Source of the DNA: Rhizoclosmatium globosum
Lineage: Eukaryota > Chytridiomycota > Chytridiomycetes > Chytridiales > Chytriomycetaceae
Length of the DNA stretch: 64,000 bases
NCBI GenBank assembly: GCA_002104985.1
Contig: MCGO01000049.1
Location: 62,001 to 126,000, forward strand
Direction: 5' to 3'
Shown piece after piece: positions 1 to 12,375 of this stretch (positions within the stretch are counted from its first letter, which is position 1; each line of letters starts with the position of its first letter). Below the pieces are notes generated by a model that did no database searches, was not told the origin of the DNA, and was given only the letters and a program-made list of their open reading frames with translations. Both the position numbers and the translations under genes were made by a program.

Positions 1-190
1 AACCAAAATGGTTTGCAAATGAAAACACAAAGAAAAGCAATCAAAACAATCAAAGTCACCAAAAACGAATAATTTTTTTATCGAACCATTCACACAAACT
101 CTCTTTGTGTGCACCTGAGTCCTGAACGAGACAAAGAAAGACTGTAGATCGCTTTGTGGCCTCTATAAAAAATACATACAAAAACTTTGA
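1..190. promoter_or_regulatory. Upstream region of the METTL24-like gene
   Basis: A/T-rich with a run of T near 70. A tataaaa-like stretch at about 164-171 lies about 25 bp before the start codon. No coding signal. Confidence 0.3.
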
Positions 191-1388
191 ATGGTGGAAC
201 TATCACTCTCATCATCCCGCAAGTTTCTGTCCGCGATTATCACAATTTCCGTGATTGCCTGCATCAGTCTCGGATATTTCGGGTTCTACGCGTCTCTTCC
301 AGATGGGTTACGACGGGTATGTTTGTTTTTAAACCAAGACCGTATGCTTTTGTTATGTGTACACTAATGTTGAATGTACGGAAAATGAATGTAGCATCTG
401 ATTGGAACTGAGACTGCACTTGATAAAGTCCCTGTAACTCCCAAGGAGTGGGCTGAGGCACGCGCGAGTCAGATGTTCAAGGCGTGGGAGAGTGCTGAGA
501 GAATGTCTCCCGCTGAAGCTGCGAGTGTTTCTTTGATTGACGTGTATTCTCTGTTTCCGGAAACGTTTAGTTGCGATAGGAATAATTTTGAAAGGTAACA
601 TTATTTCTTTGTTTTTTGGGAAGTAGCGTTTGGGGATTGTTCATGGGGAGATTGTTGATGCCTTTTGTGTCTCACAAAAGATTGGGCGGAGACGACGATG
701 GAGCCAAGTGGACTTGTGGAGAGTTTTTTCAACCTGCCCCTGGTAATTGCACTGCTGTCTCGTTGGGATCCAATGGTCAGTGGCAGTTTGAGGAGTCTAT
801 TCTTGAACACACCAACAGCGATTGTACTGTAAGTCAACAATCTCATAAAAAATCGCTTCAATGATGAATATTTCTCAGGTATACACATTCGATTGTACGG
901 GTACATGGATTCCACCGCACAACAACATCAGGTTCTTTCCATGGTGTCTTGGAGAAGACAAAATCATTGATGGCCGCGTTTACAAGACTTGGGACAGTAT
1001 CACAAGGGACCTAGGATTAACGCATGTGGATTATTTCAAAATGGACATTGAGGTATATCTAAGTCTGTTGCATTTATTCATCAAGTTGACTGAATCTTTG
1101 GAAAAGGGCTTCGAGTGGCTCGCTTTGCCACCTGCTTTGGATAATTTGGCTCAGGGCGGCGTTCTTCCCAAGCAAATTGCACTTGAGATGCACTTGTGGC
1201 CTCAAGCTGAAGGAGTTGCAAAGCCTTACCAAGCAACCAATACAGAAAAGGGACTTGATTTTGTTCATCCCATGATCAATCTGTTCCGTAAATTCTATAG
1301 TCTCGGCTATCATATTGGAGCAGTTGAGTACAACCACCTCAGTAGTCCTTATGGATGCTGTCAAGAGTTTACGTTTATTTTGCCATGA
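191..1388 (+). CDS. METTL24-like (Methyltransf_22) membrane-anchored methyltransferase
   Basis: Five exons: 191-316, about 397-594, 635-828, 879-1052 and 1107-1388, joined by gt..ag introns. The start at 191 gives a short cytosolic tip followed by one hydrophobic segment (about residues 12-36, a signal anchor), so the protein is predicted type II and lumenal. The C-terminal half carries the family's marks: a Cys-rich segment (KWTCGEFF, GNCTAVSLGSNG), then VDYFKMDIEGFEW, where the acidic DIEG block is the conserved core of FkbM/METTL24-type folds, then an ALEMHLW-like strand (IALEMHLW). Substrate and reaction are unknown for this family; a methyl donor role is assumed from the fold. The stop at 1386-1388 lies 75 bp before the next gene on the same strand. 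Confidence 0.8.
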
Positions 1389-1463
1389 ACGAGTCAGAAA
1401 GAGAGAAAGAGGAACAAATAAAAGAGATTGAACAATTAAACACAATATTAAAGTGTTCAACAA

Positions 1464-4400
1464 ATGCAGAGCTATGCCTCTGTTGCGGCGCAGAACACTC
1501 ACGCGTCCAACTCGTCGCTGTCGACAGCGCTTTCCGCCTTTGATGACGACGGCGGGCGACACGGATTCCGGAGTTCTGAGGCCTTGAACGTGAACGAGGC
1601 AACTGGTCCAAGTGGTCCTAGTTCCGTTGCTCTTGCTCCAGCGACAACCACTTCAACCACCACCACCACTTTAACAACAACAACTTCAACTTCAAATTCA
1701 ACTTCAACTTCAACTTCAAAACGAACTCTTCGCTGTCGAATGCAGTCGCCGCTCTCGGTTCTCTCCGCCTCGCCAGACTATTCAAAGGTGCTCGTTGGCG
1801 GAAAGGACGTCCTTAAGGTGCGCCTGGCTGTCTTTCGCTCGTGCTCTGTTGACTCTCCTTTATTTAAAGATCCTCAGAATCTCGGATGCAGACGTGAAGG
1901 AGTGGCTCAATCTTCGCGCGGGCCTCAAAACACAGCTCAACTACTCGCTCACAGATGCAAAGTGGGCTCCTCCCTTTGCTGAAGCTACTATAGCCTCAGC
2001 GTATCTAAACGGTGATATTCTCATCTGGGACTTGAATCGGGGTTCGCAGAAACAGGCCTTTAGCTTAAAAGATCATGATCAGTCTGTGAACAGGCTCTCC
2101 TTTTCGCCAATTGAACGCGTCTTGCTTTTGAGTGCCTGTCAGGATGCAACTGTAAAGCTGTGGGTGCGTACATCTGAATTTTACGAGATGGATTATACAT
2201 AAATAATGACGATTATTCCACAAAGGACCTTCGAGACAAATCAGGACCATCAACAACATTCGAAGGCCGTGCGGATAAAGTGCGAGACGTTCAGTTTTCT
2301 CCAACTTCGCCCTACGAATTTATTGCCGCTTTTGAAAACGGGGATGTTCAAAAGTGGGATCTGCGAAAACCATCAGAACCAGAACGAAGATGGAGTGCCC
2401 ACTTTGGACTGGCGCTTACAATCGACTGGCACCCTGATGGATCAGTATTTGCCTCTGCAGGAAGAGACAAAGTTATTAAATTTTGGGGTGAGCATCATTT
2501 GAAAAGGTTCTGTAAACAAATAACACATCAACAATTTCATACACATACAGATACCAAAGCAGAAGGTCGCAAACCGTTTCAAACAATTCAAACAAGCTCT
2601 CATGTTGCGAGAATCGCGTGGAGACCCTCATCAAATGGTATTCCCGCACATCAAATTGCTTCTTGTTCGTTGGCTGTAGATTCAAAACTCACTGTATGGG
2701 ACTTGGGTCGAGGATTTGTTGCTGAATGGGCAGTAGAAGAGCACGACGATCCCATCACTGACTTTTTGTGGACGGATGCGGATGTTGTTTGGACGGTTTC
2801 AAAGGACCACATGTTTGTTCGTCAAGATCTCCACGTTGCTGGATATCATCCATCTGCTCTACTTAGTCCTTGTGCTGCAGACTGGAACCAATATGGCGAC
2901 TTGACATTTTCTATTCCCCACAAAGTGACTACATTCCATCCACCCACACATCCACCTTCAAGTCTCAAAACAAAACATCCCTCGGCTACGAATATCCATT
3001 CTGCACCCATCAACACTGGCTCCCTACCAGCGATTGCAGTTAGAACATCATCTTCCTCAGCACAATCCACAGCGTCACCTTTGAACCAGATACCGACAAT
3101 ACCTTCTCCACACCCAGGACCTATAGCCCAGCTTTCAGCAATTTACGAAACAGAATCTTTCAACCATGTCTCATTCATCCAACTGGCATATACTTACAAA
3201 ACCACAACATCTCCACATCCAACCCCGTCAGAAATCTGGGATCTCTGTATGCACAATAGCGAAGCAGCCAGTAACCTCGATCTCCCCCGTGCCTCACAAA
3301 CCTGGAAATTCCTCGGTCTCCTCTTTGGAACTGACACCCCAGCACCAACTACATCCACCAACCCAGCACTCTTCAAAAAAGCCAGCACCGCCTTACCACA
3401 TAGCCAAAAAACAACTCCATCTCAACAATACACACACACACCACCCCCAGAATTCACAACAGACCCCTTCCCCGAAGAAGACCTAGACGACGAACCCGAC
3501 ATCCTCGACTCCGACACCGACTCAGACGACGACGACGAAGACGTCCGATTCAACCAAGCCGCCCTGAAAGCCTCCAAACGCGGAATCAGCGTAACAACCG
3601 CAGGCCAATACACTGGCGCCGCGTGGTTCAAACGCACACCCTTCACAACAACCGGAGAACACGGGTTCGAAGATAGCAGCGACGACGAAGCCATCACGAA
3701 CGCGGGCAGTTCCCTCGCGAGCACAACCGCTGGCGGGGGGCGGTTGATGGTTGGACTTGCGAATTGGAATCCGAGAAGCACAGTTACGATTCCTGGGGTT
3801 ATTCATACGAGCGAGGTTGCGTCTATCGACTCGACGAATCACCATGTTTCTGGAGGTGTTGAAACTGCGGTGGCGGCTGTGGCGGCGCAGGAACCGAAAT
3901 GGGTTTTTGAGGGGATCGCTGTTCCGCAACTTGACCATGAAAAGCTTGCGAAGGATGTGCTTGAGTTTTATGGGGAATTGGGGAACGCGCAGATGTGTTG
4001 TACGATTTTGATGGTGCTGCGAGGGGCGTTGGGGGGTGCCAAGATTGATGCTAGGGTGAAGGAGGTTTGGGTTTCTAGTTATGTTGGTACGTACCAAACC
4101 CTCCCTCCCCAATCTTATCCTACCTCAGTATTTCTAAAAAAAAAACACCTTGGAAAACGCAGATTTACTACACCGATTCAAGTTATGGACACCAGCCTCC
4201 CACATCCTCTCCCACTGCTCCATCCCATCCATCCAATCACGCACACAGGAGTCAACAACATTCCATACAGCATGCGGGTTCTGCTCAAAACCGATTCCAA
4301 ACGCGCCTCAACCGGGGTGGGTGTGTGAACGGTGTCTTGCAGTGACGAGTACATGTGGGTTGTGTCATGGACCTGTGAAGGGCGCGTTTACGTGGTGTTT

Positions 4401-4500
4401 TGGGTGTCAGCATGGCGGGCATTTGCAGTGTATGGCGAAATGGTTTGAGAGGAATCGGGAGTGTTGTTGTGGGTGTGGGCATGTTTGTGTTTTTACTTGA
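1464..4500 (+). CDS. RTC1: GATOR2/SEACAT subunit Rtc1 (WDR24 orthologue)
   Basis: Exons 1464-1817, 1870-2163, 2226-2487, 2551-4086 and 4163-4500. The N-terminus is Ser/Thr-rich, including a Thr-rich run encoded near 1650-1720. A WD40 propeller follows, with blades ending ILIWDL, VKLW, VQKWDLR, VIKFW and LTVWDLG. A long disordered acidic middle (SDTDSDDDDEDVR at about 3510-3545) leads to a helical segment and a C-terminal zinc RING-type domain with repeated Cys/His pairs (CGFCSKP, CERC, CGLCHGPVKG, CFGCQHGGHLQC). Propeller plus C-terminal zinc domain, with the VRDVQFSP..FENGDVQKWD block, is typical of WDR24/Rtc1. This vacuole-associated subunit of the GATOR2-like (SEACAT) complex regulates TORC1 signalling from amino acids. 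It is convergent with the 7TM gene downstream (95 bp). Confidence 0.88.
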
Positions 4501-4595
4501 AATTGTGGGAGGCTTTTAATAAATGATAATAGAGGTGGTTTTCTTGTGTAAAGGAGTTTATTGGTGTTGTGAGGGCGTTTGTTTTATATAAATAT

Positions 4596-5624
4596 TTAGG
4601 CGTTGCTTGATGGAGTTCCTGACATTTTTCTGGGCCCAATTCCGTTCAGAGAGTTGGCTGATTTTCCCATGCTTGTTGTCACTCCTGCGGGAGGGCAAGG
4701 GTTGTTTGATGGATTTGTAGGGTCTGTGAGACTCTTTGTTTGGTTGAATAGGCGCATGAATTTGGAGTTTACAATTGTTTCTATACAATACAGTGGAAAT
4801 AAGCAATATCCCCTACAAACTAAGTTAACCATCATTATCAAAAAACGAAGAGAATGAGAAACCTACATATTCCAAAGAATATTTGTATAAAAGTTCCCAC
4901 CCCACACCTTATAACAAACACTCCCTGTCAAGTACACAACAGTCAAACTCCCCGTCAACATTGTCAAACTAACCAACTCCCACTTCCCACCCTTCCGAAA
5001 CGAATTCCTTATCACTCGCACCATAAACCAAACATCAAAATACAAAAACGAAATCCCAACTGCAACCGCCTGATACACATCCATTTGAAAACATGTCACA
5101 GAATCACGATACAAACACGGCAGATTCGCTACCACATTCAACACTGCACAAACCCCAAACACCGCCATATCCATAACCCCACACCCACAAACCGTTTCCG
5201 GAACGACTTTATATTTCCGGTAAAAAAGTAACCAAAATCCAAGCACGAAACAACAACACTCGAAAAAGTAGTACGCGTGGAGTTGGGGGTCACATGTTGC
5301 TGGTTGTGTGGCGTAACTTGGGTTGAATATCACACAGTCTTGGAGGAGGAACCCCGTGATGGCGGATAAGATGTTTGAAGTGAGGCTGAGGAATACTACG
5401 CCCCAGATCAGAGTTCGTTTCGCGGTTAGAATGGCGTCGACTGCGATGAGGAATGTGAAATATAGCTGGTCTGTTTTGTTTTCAGGAGGTTTAAGATTTA
5501 GTGGGAGGGGTTTGGGATAAAGGGTTAGAGGTTACTTACAGAGTATGAATCCGCTCCAAGTCGCGTTATCAATTGATCCCCATTCGTAGCCTGATGTTTG
5601 CCAGCCAGTTGTCTTGGGAATCAT
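4596..5624 (-). CDS. Seven-transmembrane protein, paralogue 1 of a three-member family
   Basis: Minus-strand gene, ATG at 5624-5622, stop at 4598-4596, with short introns after FIL and after TNILWNM. The predicted protein has seven hydrophobic segments and a short extracytoplasmic N-terminus holding GSIDNATWSGF (N-glycosylation site NAT). Blocks shared with the copies at 45.3-46.4 kb and 51.8-52.8 kb include YQLYF, DPQLHAYYFF, KVVPE, NLPCLY, GISFLYFDVWF, TGSLTVVYLTGSVCYK and WGGNFYTNILWNMGYC. The tail is polar, Ser/Pro-rich and presumably cytosolic. I do not recognise a named family. No Lys lies in the last membrane segment, so it is not a retinal-binding microbial rhodopsin. A receptor or transporter role is only a guess from topology. 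It is divergent from the kinase gene at 5866. Confidence 0.72.
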
Positions 5625-5865
5625 TATTTTTTTCGAGCTTGGATTTACATTGTTGCTGCAGTGACAAGTTAAAATGGTCCGGACCCGTTCCAAAGATATT
5701 GAACCTGGATTCTTGTGGATGGGTTGTGAGTGGAAGTTTGAGACGAATCATTCGAAAATTTGAGCTCATGCGAGAGGTAAATTATTCCGGCTTTGTGTTG
5801 TCCACTCTTCTGGAAGAACGTAGCCACCCTTCGCACCCTTCTCTGAATCTGACTATTTGAGGGCC

Positions 5866-8044
5866 ATGAATAATCAGGCCAGTGCTACTTCAACTTCAAA
5901 AGGCGAGAATCCGCGGCACAAGTTTAACAGTTTCTGGAAATCGAGTGATTCCAAGGGCTTTCACCTGTTTCCAAAGTTACTTCACAGGAGCGCGATACCT
6001 ACTTCTTCAGAAGCCGCTCTTCCTCGACCTTGCGAACCAAAACAATGTTTGATTCCATCAACTTCAAATAACACTCTGCTCGGCGACGAAACTCCCCCAC
6101 AAAGAAGCTTTTGTTCGTCACTATCGTTTCACTTTACAAGCTCTGCAACGTTACGAGCAAACACAAAATCAACTGCTTCATTATCAGCAGAGTTGACTCC
6201 CGAGTGTGATGTTTTTCAATCCTGGAATCCTCTGCTGGATGCCCTGAATGATCCTGTTTCTGATATTGTACCACAAGTTCCGGTTCTTATCGAGCCTATT
6301 TCGTATAGTAATCAAGAAGATTACTCGAATCTTAGGAAACTACGGAGATCTAAAGCCTTGATACGATCTCAACGAAAACGGAGGCAACGAAAGCCAAAAG
6401 TCGCGCTTCTCGAGCCAATTTGCACCTTTCATGAGGGATTAGTTCCATTTGCAGTACAGCCTGATGATGCAAATCAAAAAGTCAGAACGAGAAATGTAAC
6501 GGAGGGAAATTCAGCCACCAAGCCACAAAAGTTCTTTGACAGAACCCAATCAGCAGGAATATTTCGTTCCTTTTTTACCGCGTCATTTGATGATCATCTC
6601 TCTTGCGATTCATCCGATGACAAGATAAGGGAACCAGTCAGACAATCACTCAGTCATTTGACCACAAGCTCGGGAAATAAACATACCAGTTCCTCATCAC
6701 TTAAAATACCGAGTCCGCTTCCTTTTACTTCCAGTGGGAGTTTCATGGAACGAATCCAGAAAGAGCCAAAAACGCAATCTATGGCGCCACGGCTTTCATC
6801 TTCGTTATCGTCGCCCCGGCGATTAGGCTCATCTTTTAAATCGCTTTTGAAAGCGTCATCGACAACAGATGCGAGCTCTGGAGGTCCTGCTCAAGTCTCT
6901 GCACGGACTACTCCTGTTATTGAAACCAGCTTAATTTACGAAAAACAGCAGAGTTATACACAGTTCAACAATGTCGTTCAAGGAAGATCAATCAATACTT
7001 GATCCTACGTGAAATTGGCTCTGGTTCATATGGTCGAGTCAATCTGTGCCAAAACGAGTTTACGGACAGATATTACGCATGCAAAATCATCAGCAAGAGT
7101 AAGTTACAGAAGAAGTTCCGTTGGACAAGCCGAGTTGGAAGTATAGAGTCCCGAGATCCCTTATCCTGCATCAAGAAAGAGATTGCGATCCTCAAGAAAC
7201 TCTCAAATCACAGAAATATCAACTCTCTTGTCGAAGTTTTGGATGACGAGAACGAAGAGTGTCTGTATTTGATTTTCGAGCTTTGTGAATTCGGGTGCGT
7301 CATGAACCTCGAATTAAATCAGACCGTTAGGCCCTTCTCAGAGGAATTGGCTCGTTACTATTTTCGCCAGCTGTTTCTCGGAATCGAGTATCGTACGTAT
7401 ATTCAGGTTGTACCCCAATCTTACTTTAATAACCAAAACCAGTACACAAAAACCGAATCATACACCAAGACATAAAGCCCGAGAACTTACTTCTTACAGC
7501 GGATAATACACTTCAAATTGCTGACTTTGGGATATCTCGAATCTTTGCCGAAAATGAAAATCAAGAGCTAAATGAAATACGCACGTCGCCGCTGTTCTGT
7601 CCCCCGGAAGCTTGCCAAATGGAGTTGGATACTGTTTCAGTCATAAATGGACCAGCATTTGATGTTTGGTCAATGGGAGTAACACTATTTTGCTTTGTTC
7701 ATGGGCACTGTCCCTTTGAAGACGATTGCATACCGGATCTGTACCTCAAAATTAACAAAGATGAGCCACAAGTGTCCGGAGCCCTTAGTGTAGAATTGAA
7801 GGACCTCATTCTCCAAATGATGAAAAAGAATCCGGACCAAAGAATAAGCGTCACAAATATCCGGTCTCATGAATGGGTTCATAACTATGGCAATGAGCCT
7901 CTTCCATCCGAGCAGGAAAATTCAGTGATTGCTAACGTTACAGATGACGAAGTTTCCAATGCAATGAGAGTCTCTGTGTTTACGCGAATCAGAAACTTAT
8001 TTAAAAAGAGTGTGAGCAAAGTAAACATTGGAAGTAGTTTGTAA
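5866..8044 (+). CDS. CaMKK/Elm1-type Ser/Thr kinase, tandem copy 1 (HQD variant, frame break)
   Basis: ATG at 5866. The first 370 residues or so are disordered, Ser- and basic-rich. The kinase domain then shows EIGSGSYGRVNL (Gly loop), YACKIISKSKL (ATP Lys), DDENEECLYLIFELCEFG (hinge), an intron at 7393-7442, LHKNRIIHQDIKPENLL, ADFGIS, SPLFCPPEAC (activation segment) and AFDVWSMGVT. The SKSKL..KKFRW insert and SPLFCPPEA pattern fit CaMKK/Tos3/Sak1/Elm1 kinases, which activate Snf1/AMPK. Two oddities occur. HRD is replaced by HQD (codon CAA near 7472). The N-terminal frame also loses one base at about 6984: VVQ-G-K-INQYL is conserved with the tandem copy at 8232, but needs one extra nucleotide. 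The gene may be weakened or the base may be an assembly error. Confidence 0.75.
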
Positions 8045-8231
8045 TTACTGTTTTGTTGATAATCTCTTTGTTTCGTCGACGGGCTCCATTGTTTCCACCA
8101 AAACCATTGAGACACCTTTCTTCCTCGCGCTAGTTCAGGCAGAATATAGCGACTGAGCCGAAACGGAGGTAATGACTATTTCGTTAAGATTTGAATTTGA
8201 CGTTTACCTTACATTCCAAGACAAGGGAACT

Positions 8232-11200
8232 ATGAGCGGCAGTAAGACGAACAGCAGTGATACTTTGGCTTCAGATCGCAATATTCCTTTGGGAAAGAGT
8301 ACATCTATATTTACCAATTGGTTTAGGCGAGCGAAGAGCAATAAGAATCTGGGGTTTCCATTCGCGACATCGTCGCCAACTGTACTACCCACTCGAAAAA
8401 GCTTAGAGCTTAATGAGCCAATTATAACTTCATTTAGTGATTCTGCAAAGCAGCTGAATCACAGTCTTTTGGGAAGGGCGCACTCTCTGAAACAACATCC
8501 GAACCAATCCTCCAAAATTAATGATGAGTCAGTAAAGATCACGGAAGCGCAAGTAACATCTTCAGAGACTTTGAAACCTGATATTTCAAACAAGAGTCAT
8601 TTATCCAATGCTTTGGAAATCGACTCAAATAATTCAATAACTGAAACGCCCAAATTTGACTACATTCAATCTCATGCGGCGGCAAGTTCAAGAGCCAACA
8701 GCTTGCCACGAAAACTTGGAGCGAAACTTGCTGATAAATCTAGGACGCTGTCAGTTCCAGACATCACCTTCAAATCAGTTTACTTTAACTTTGATAATTT
8801 GGAAAGCTTGCCCAAAAGTGTTCAATTGGGACCTGAAGTTGAACTAATTCAGCCCCCACATCGCTCCAGTTTACCGCGACCCAGTACTCTTCAACGTAAA
8901 GTCTTGCGAGACTTAAAATCTTCGACTGGATCTATTGAGTTCAATGAATACGCAGAACTGTATATCCCACCGATTATTATTGAAACACCATGTTCACCAA
9001 CGATACCATCTAAAGCAAAGCCAAGTCCCACACATCAACTGAAAAGAAGTCTTGCTGTGCGGAAAAGGAGACCCAGGGATATTGTTCCCTTAAGTTTAAA
9101 TGCAACTATTCCTGACAAAACGTTTGATGAGAAGAATATTCTACCAAAGGAGTCGTCTCCGAAACACACAACATCTGCTAGGAGGTCGTCATCAATTCGA
9201 CGATCTCCGAGAAGAGAACCTATATTTTCCTTTGACCGCGATGACCTTGTACCAATTGCGATTCAACCTCCAGTACGCAAATTAAAAGCAGTGAAAACAC
9301 ACAACTCCTGGAAAAGCTCTTTGAAAAAAACAAGGGCGCCGCATTCACCAAGCTTTCGCCGATCACACTCTTCAAATGGTGTTCAAGACTCTTCCAGTCG
9401 ACATTCCACAGAAATATCTCCTGATACTCAATATTCAAGGAATCTGTTTGAAGGGGAAGACGCTAGTCTCTTTCAAACATCGCAAACCTCACTGCGACTC
9501 AGGTCAAGCCTTAAACAGCTAAACTCTTCGTCCATCAGCCCTCGACCTCCGTCAGTCCATTGGGAATCTCAAAATTCGCACGATATTGGCAATTACGTAA
9601 CCCAGTGGGATATTCGGAATCCAAAACAGAGAGAGTCAGCAAGCACGCCTTTATCTCGATCAAACAGTCATGGAAATCGCGTTTCTAGAAAGGCATCAAC
9701 GGTTAGATCAGAACTTGAGTTTGAACCCGATTTACGTTTGTCACTATGCCAGAAACGTGGGAAAAATTCACGTTCAAGCTCAAAAAGAAACCAAAGTCCT
9801 ATGGACATAGTATCGTGGAAGTCAGAGTCGTTTACAGGATTACCACAAATTTACCTTCAAATCAACTTGAGATGGGTGAAGGTACTTCAGCTACTACAAA
9901 AAATGTGAAATTGATGTCTACATTATGGAGCCTTCGTACATTTCCATTTATGCGTCAACGAGATTCACCTATTGAAACATCGTCGGGGGAAATTTCGACA
10001 CATTCGTCTTCCAATATGGCTACAAAATCCACAACATCCGTTCACTGGGGCTCAGTCAGCTCATTTTTTAACTCGTTGACAAGAGCCAGAGAATCGCGAC
10101 CTACAAAAAAGCGTTCACCTCTTCAGGATACGAAGGCTGACATTGGACTTGGAAATGAAGCAGATCGACCACGTCATCCTCGTTCCGTCACCTCCAAATC
10201 TGCCAGTTCTATGCCCCGTTCAAAATCGAGAGACAGTAATCACTTTTCAATCAAATCAGCCTCCAGACAAGACAGTCAACACAGACAAACTTTATCGCGT
10301 TCAACCAGTGCACGCACAAGAAAAGAGAGGCACGAGGTTATCGAAAGCTCATTCGTCTATGAGAAGCACGATCAGTATTCTTTATCACCACTCCTTAAAC
10401 AAAACGAAGATGATAACTTGGAGGGAAAGATAAATCAATACCTAATACTACGCGAAATTGGCTCAGGTGCGTATGGAAAAGTCAACCTCTGCAAAAGTGA
10501 AAACGATCGGCGATACTATGCTTGTAAGGTTGTGAGCAAGTCTAAACTCAAGAAAAAATTTCGTTGGAATTGCACACCTATGCTGGGACCTCGATCAATG
10601 GTTACAGAGAAGGAAGTTGATCCAATTCAGAATATTCGTCGAGAAGTGGCGATTTTGAAGAAGCTCTCAAAGCATCCAAACATCAATGCCCTAGTTGAAG
10701 TCCTGGATGACGAAAACGATGATAACTTATACATGTGTTAGTGGAACAAAGGTTTTCGATTATGGTTCTAATGGTGTTGTTTCCCAGTTTTCGAACTTTG
10801 CGAATATGGACCCGTTATGGTCATCAAAATTCACGAACGACCTCGTCCATTTTCTGAAAGTCTTGCACGTGTCTACTTTCGTGATGTCTTACTTGGGATT
10901 GAATATTGTAAGTCACACTTATTACAATTTGTGAATGTTAATGCCCTTTCCACAACAGTGCACAAGAACCGTATCATTCATCGTGACATCAAACCTGAGA
11001 ATTTATTACTAACATTGGAGCAAACTATTCAAATCGCGGACTTTGGTATCTCCCACATGTTCAATGAAGGCGAGGATGACAGAATTGTTGATAAAAACAC
11101 CTCGCCTCTTTTCTGCCCTCCGGAAGCATGTCAAAGCAAGTATACCAAATTTTTCACATATGCTAATTGGACGTAAAATAGTGGAAAGCGGCTCATCAAC

Positions 11201-12022
11201 CATAATTAAAGGCTTTCCATTTGATGTTTGGTCCATGGGTGTAACGCTCTTTTGCTTCGTTCACGGATATTGTCCCTTCGAAGACGAATGCATCCCCGAT
11301 TTATATTCTAAAATATGTCAAGACGAGCCCCGCCTTTCAAGAGATTTGTCGCCTGAGCTAACCGCACTCCTCTCTGATATGCTCAACAAAGACCCAGAAC
11401 AGAGGGCGACGTTAAAGCAGATTCGAGATCATAGTTGGGTTACTGATAATGGAACTGAGCCTCTGATATCCGAAGAAGAAAACTGTATCTTGGAGGTATC
11501 TGTGACTGATGAAGATATTGAGAATGCAGTATCACCAGGACGGAAGCTCATCAATCAGGTATATACATACTACACTAAAAATATTCTAAAAATAATTCTG
11601 TATGAAAGGTAAAGAAGATGTTCAAGAAGGTAACGTCAAAAATGGCCCTCAAAACTCCACCAGTCGAAGACCCAACATCGTCAATCACAGGGAGCCATGA
11701 AACATCAGCGTCACGTTCCATACCAGTCGCAAATTCACCATTCCAAGCGGGCTTACGATCTCTCCAGAAATCAGGCTCTGATATTTTGCACCGTCAAAAA
11801 TCAGAAACAAATTACATTTTGAGTCAGACGGCGTCATCGTCTTCGAAAACGTTGGTTCCAACTAATGAATCCAGAAAACCGCCTTTGATGGCGAAACAAT
11901 TGTCTGATATTACCGGAGCTTCTCTCAAACATATTCCTCGTGCTACTCAACACCAACCTCCTCAACGATCCACAACCAACAAGTCCGATTTTTTGACTGT
12001 TCCTTCGACTTTCTTTTCTTGA
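8232..12022 (+). CDS. CaMKK/Elm1-type Ser/Thr kinase, tandem copy 2
   Basis: Paralogue of the gene just upstream, 187 bp away on the same strand. ATG chosen at 8232 (SGSKTNSSDT); an in-frame ATG at 8172 would add 20 residues. The long disordered N-terminal region shares RREPIFSFDRDDLVPIAIQPP-like blocks with copy 1, so it belongs to the same gene. Between about 9746 and 9908 the frame changes by one base, through an intron I could not place or a missing base. The kinase domain has EIGSGAYGKVNL, YACKVVSKSKL, RIIHRDIKPENLL (intact HRD), ADFGIS and SPLFCPPEAC. Introns: 10735-10787, 10908-10958, 11140-11188, 11560-11608. The C-terminal tail is Ser-rich with basic stretches. Probable role: activation of Snf1/AMPK-like kinases. 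Confidence 0.78.
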
Positions 12023-12375
12023 TTCCAGTTTTCTTTTCCTTTCTCGTGGCTATATTCGTTTTTTATTATTCCTTTACGTATCATGTGCATATGAGTGAGC
12101 TTTGACAGAAACTATGGTGTGAATAATGAAGATGATATCAAATTGATAACTTTGTAATCCAAACCGATAGAAAAGTAAGACACGCCTTTATTCGAAACAG
12201 ACAACCACAAAGCACCACATTCCAAATTCACATCCGAATCCAACCAAATAAATACGATAAGGGCAAACAAGCAACGAAACATACGTTAAAAAAGAACAGA
12301 AAAGTAATAAGGATGAGACTGAAGATCCAAACTCAAACACCACTCCCCCCCCCCCAAAAAAACAGCCAAATCAAA
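12023..12375. other. Intergenic, shared 3' region of convergent genes
   Basis: A/T-rich 353-bp spacer between the 3' ends of the second CaMKK-like gene (+) and the Mif2 gene (-). It holds a C10/A6 homopolymer block at about 12345-12362. No coding signal was seen. Confidence 0.6.

Noticed and set aside
3522..4112. Minus-strand open frame of about 200 codons
   Set aside because: It lies across the acidic region of Rtc1 and encodes only Arg/Asn-rich shadow sequence.
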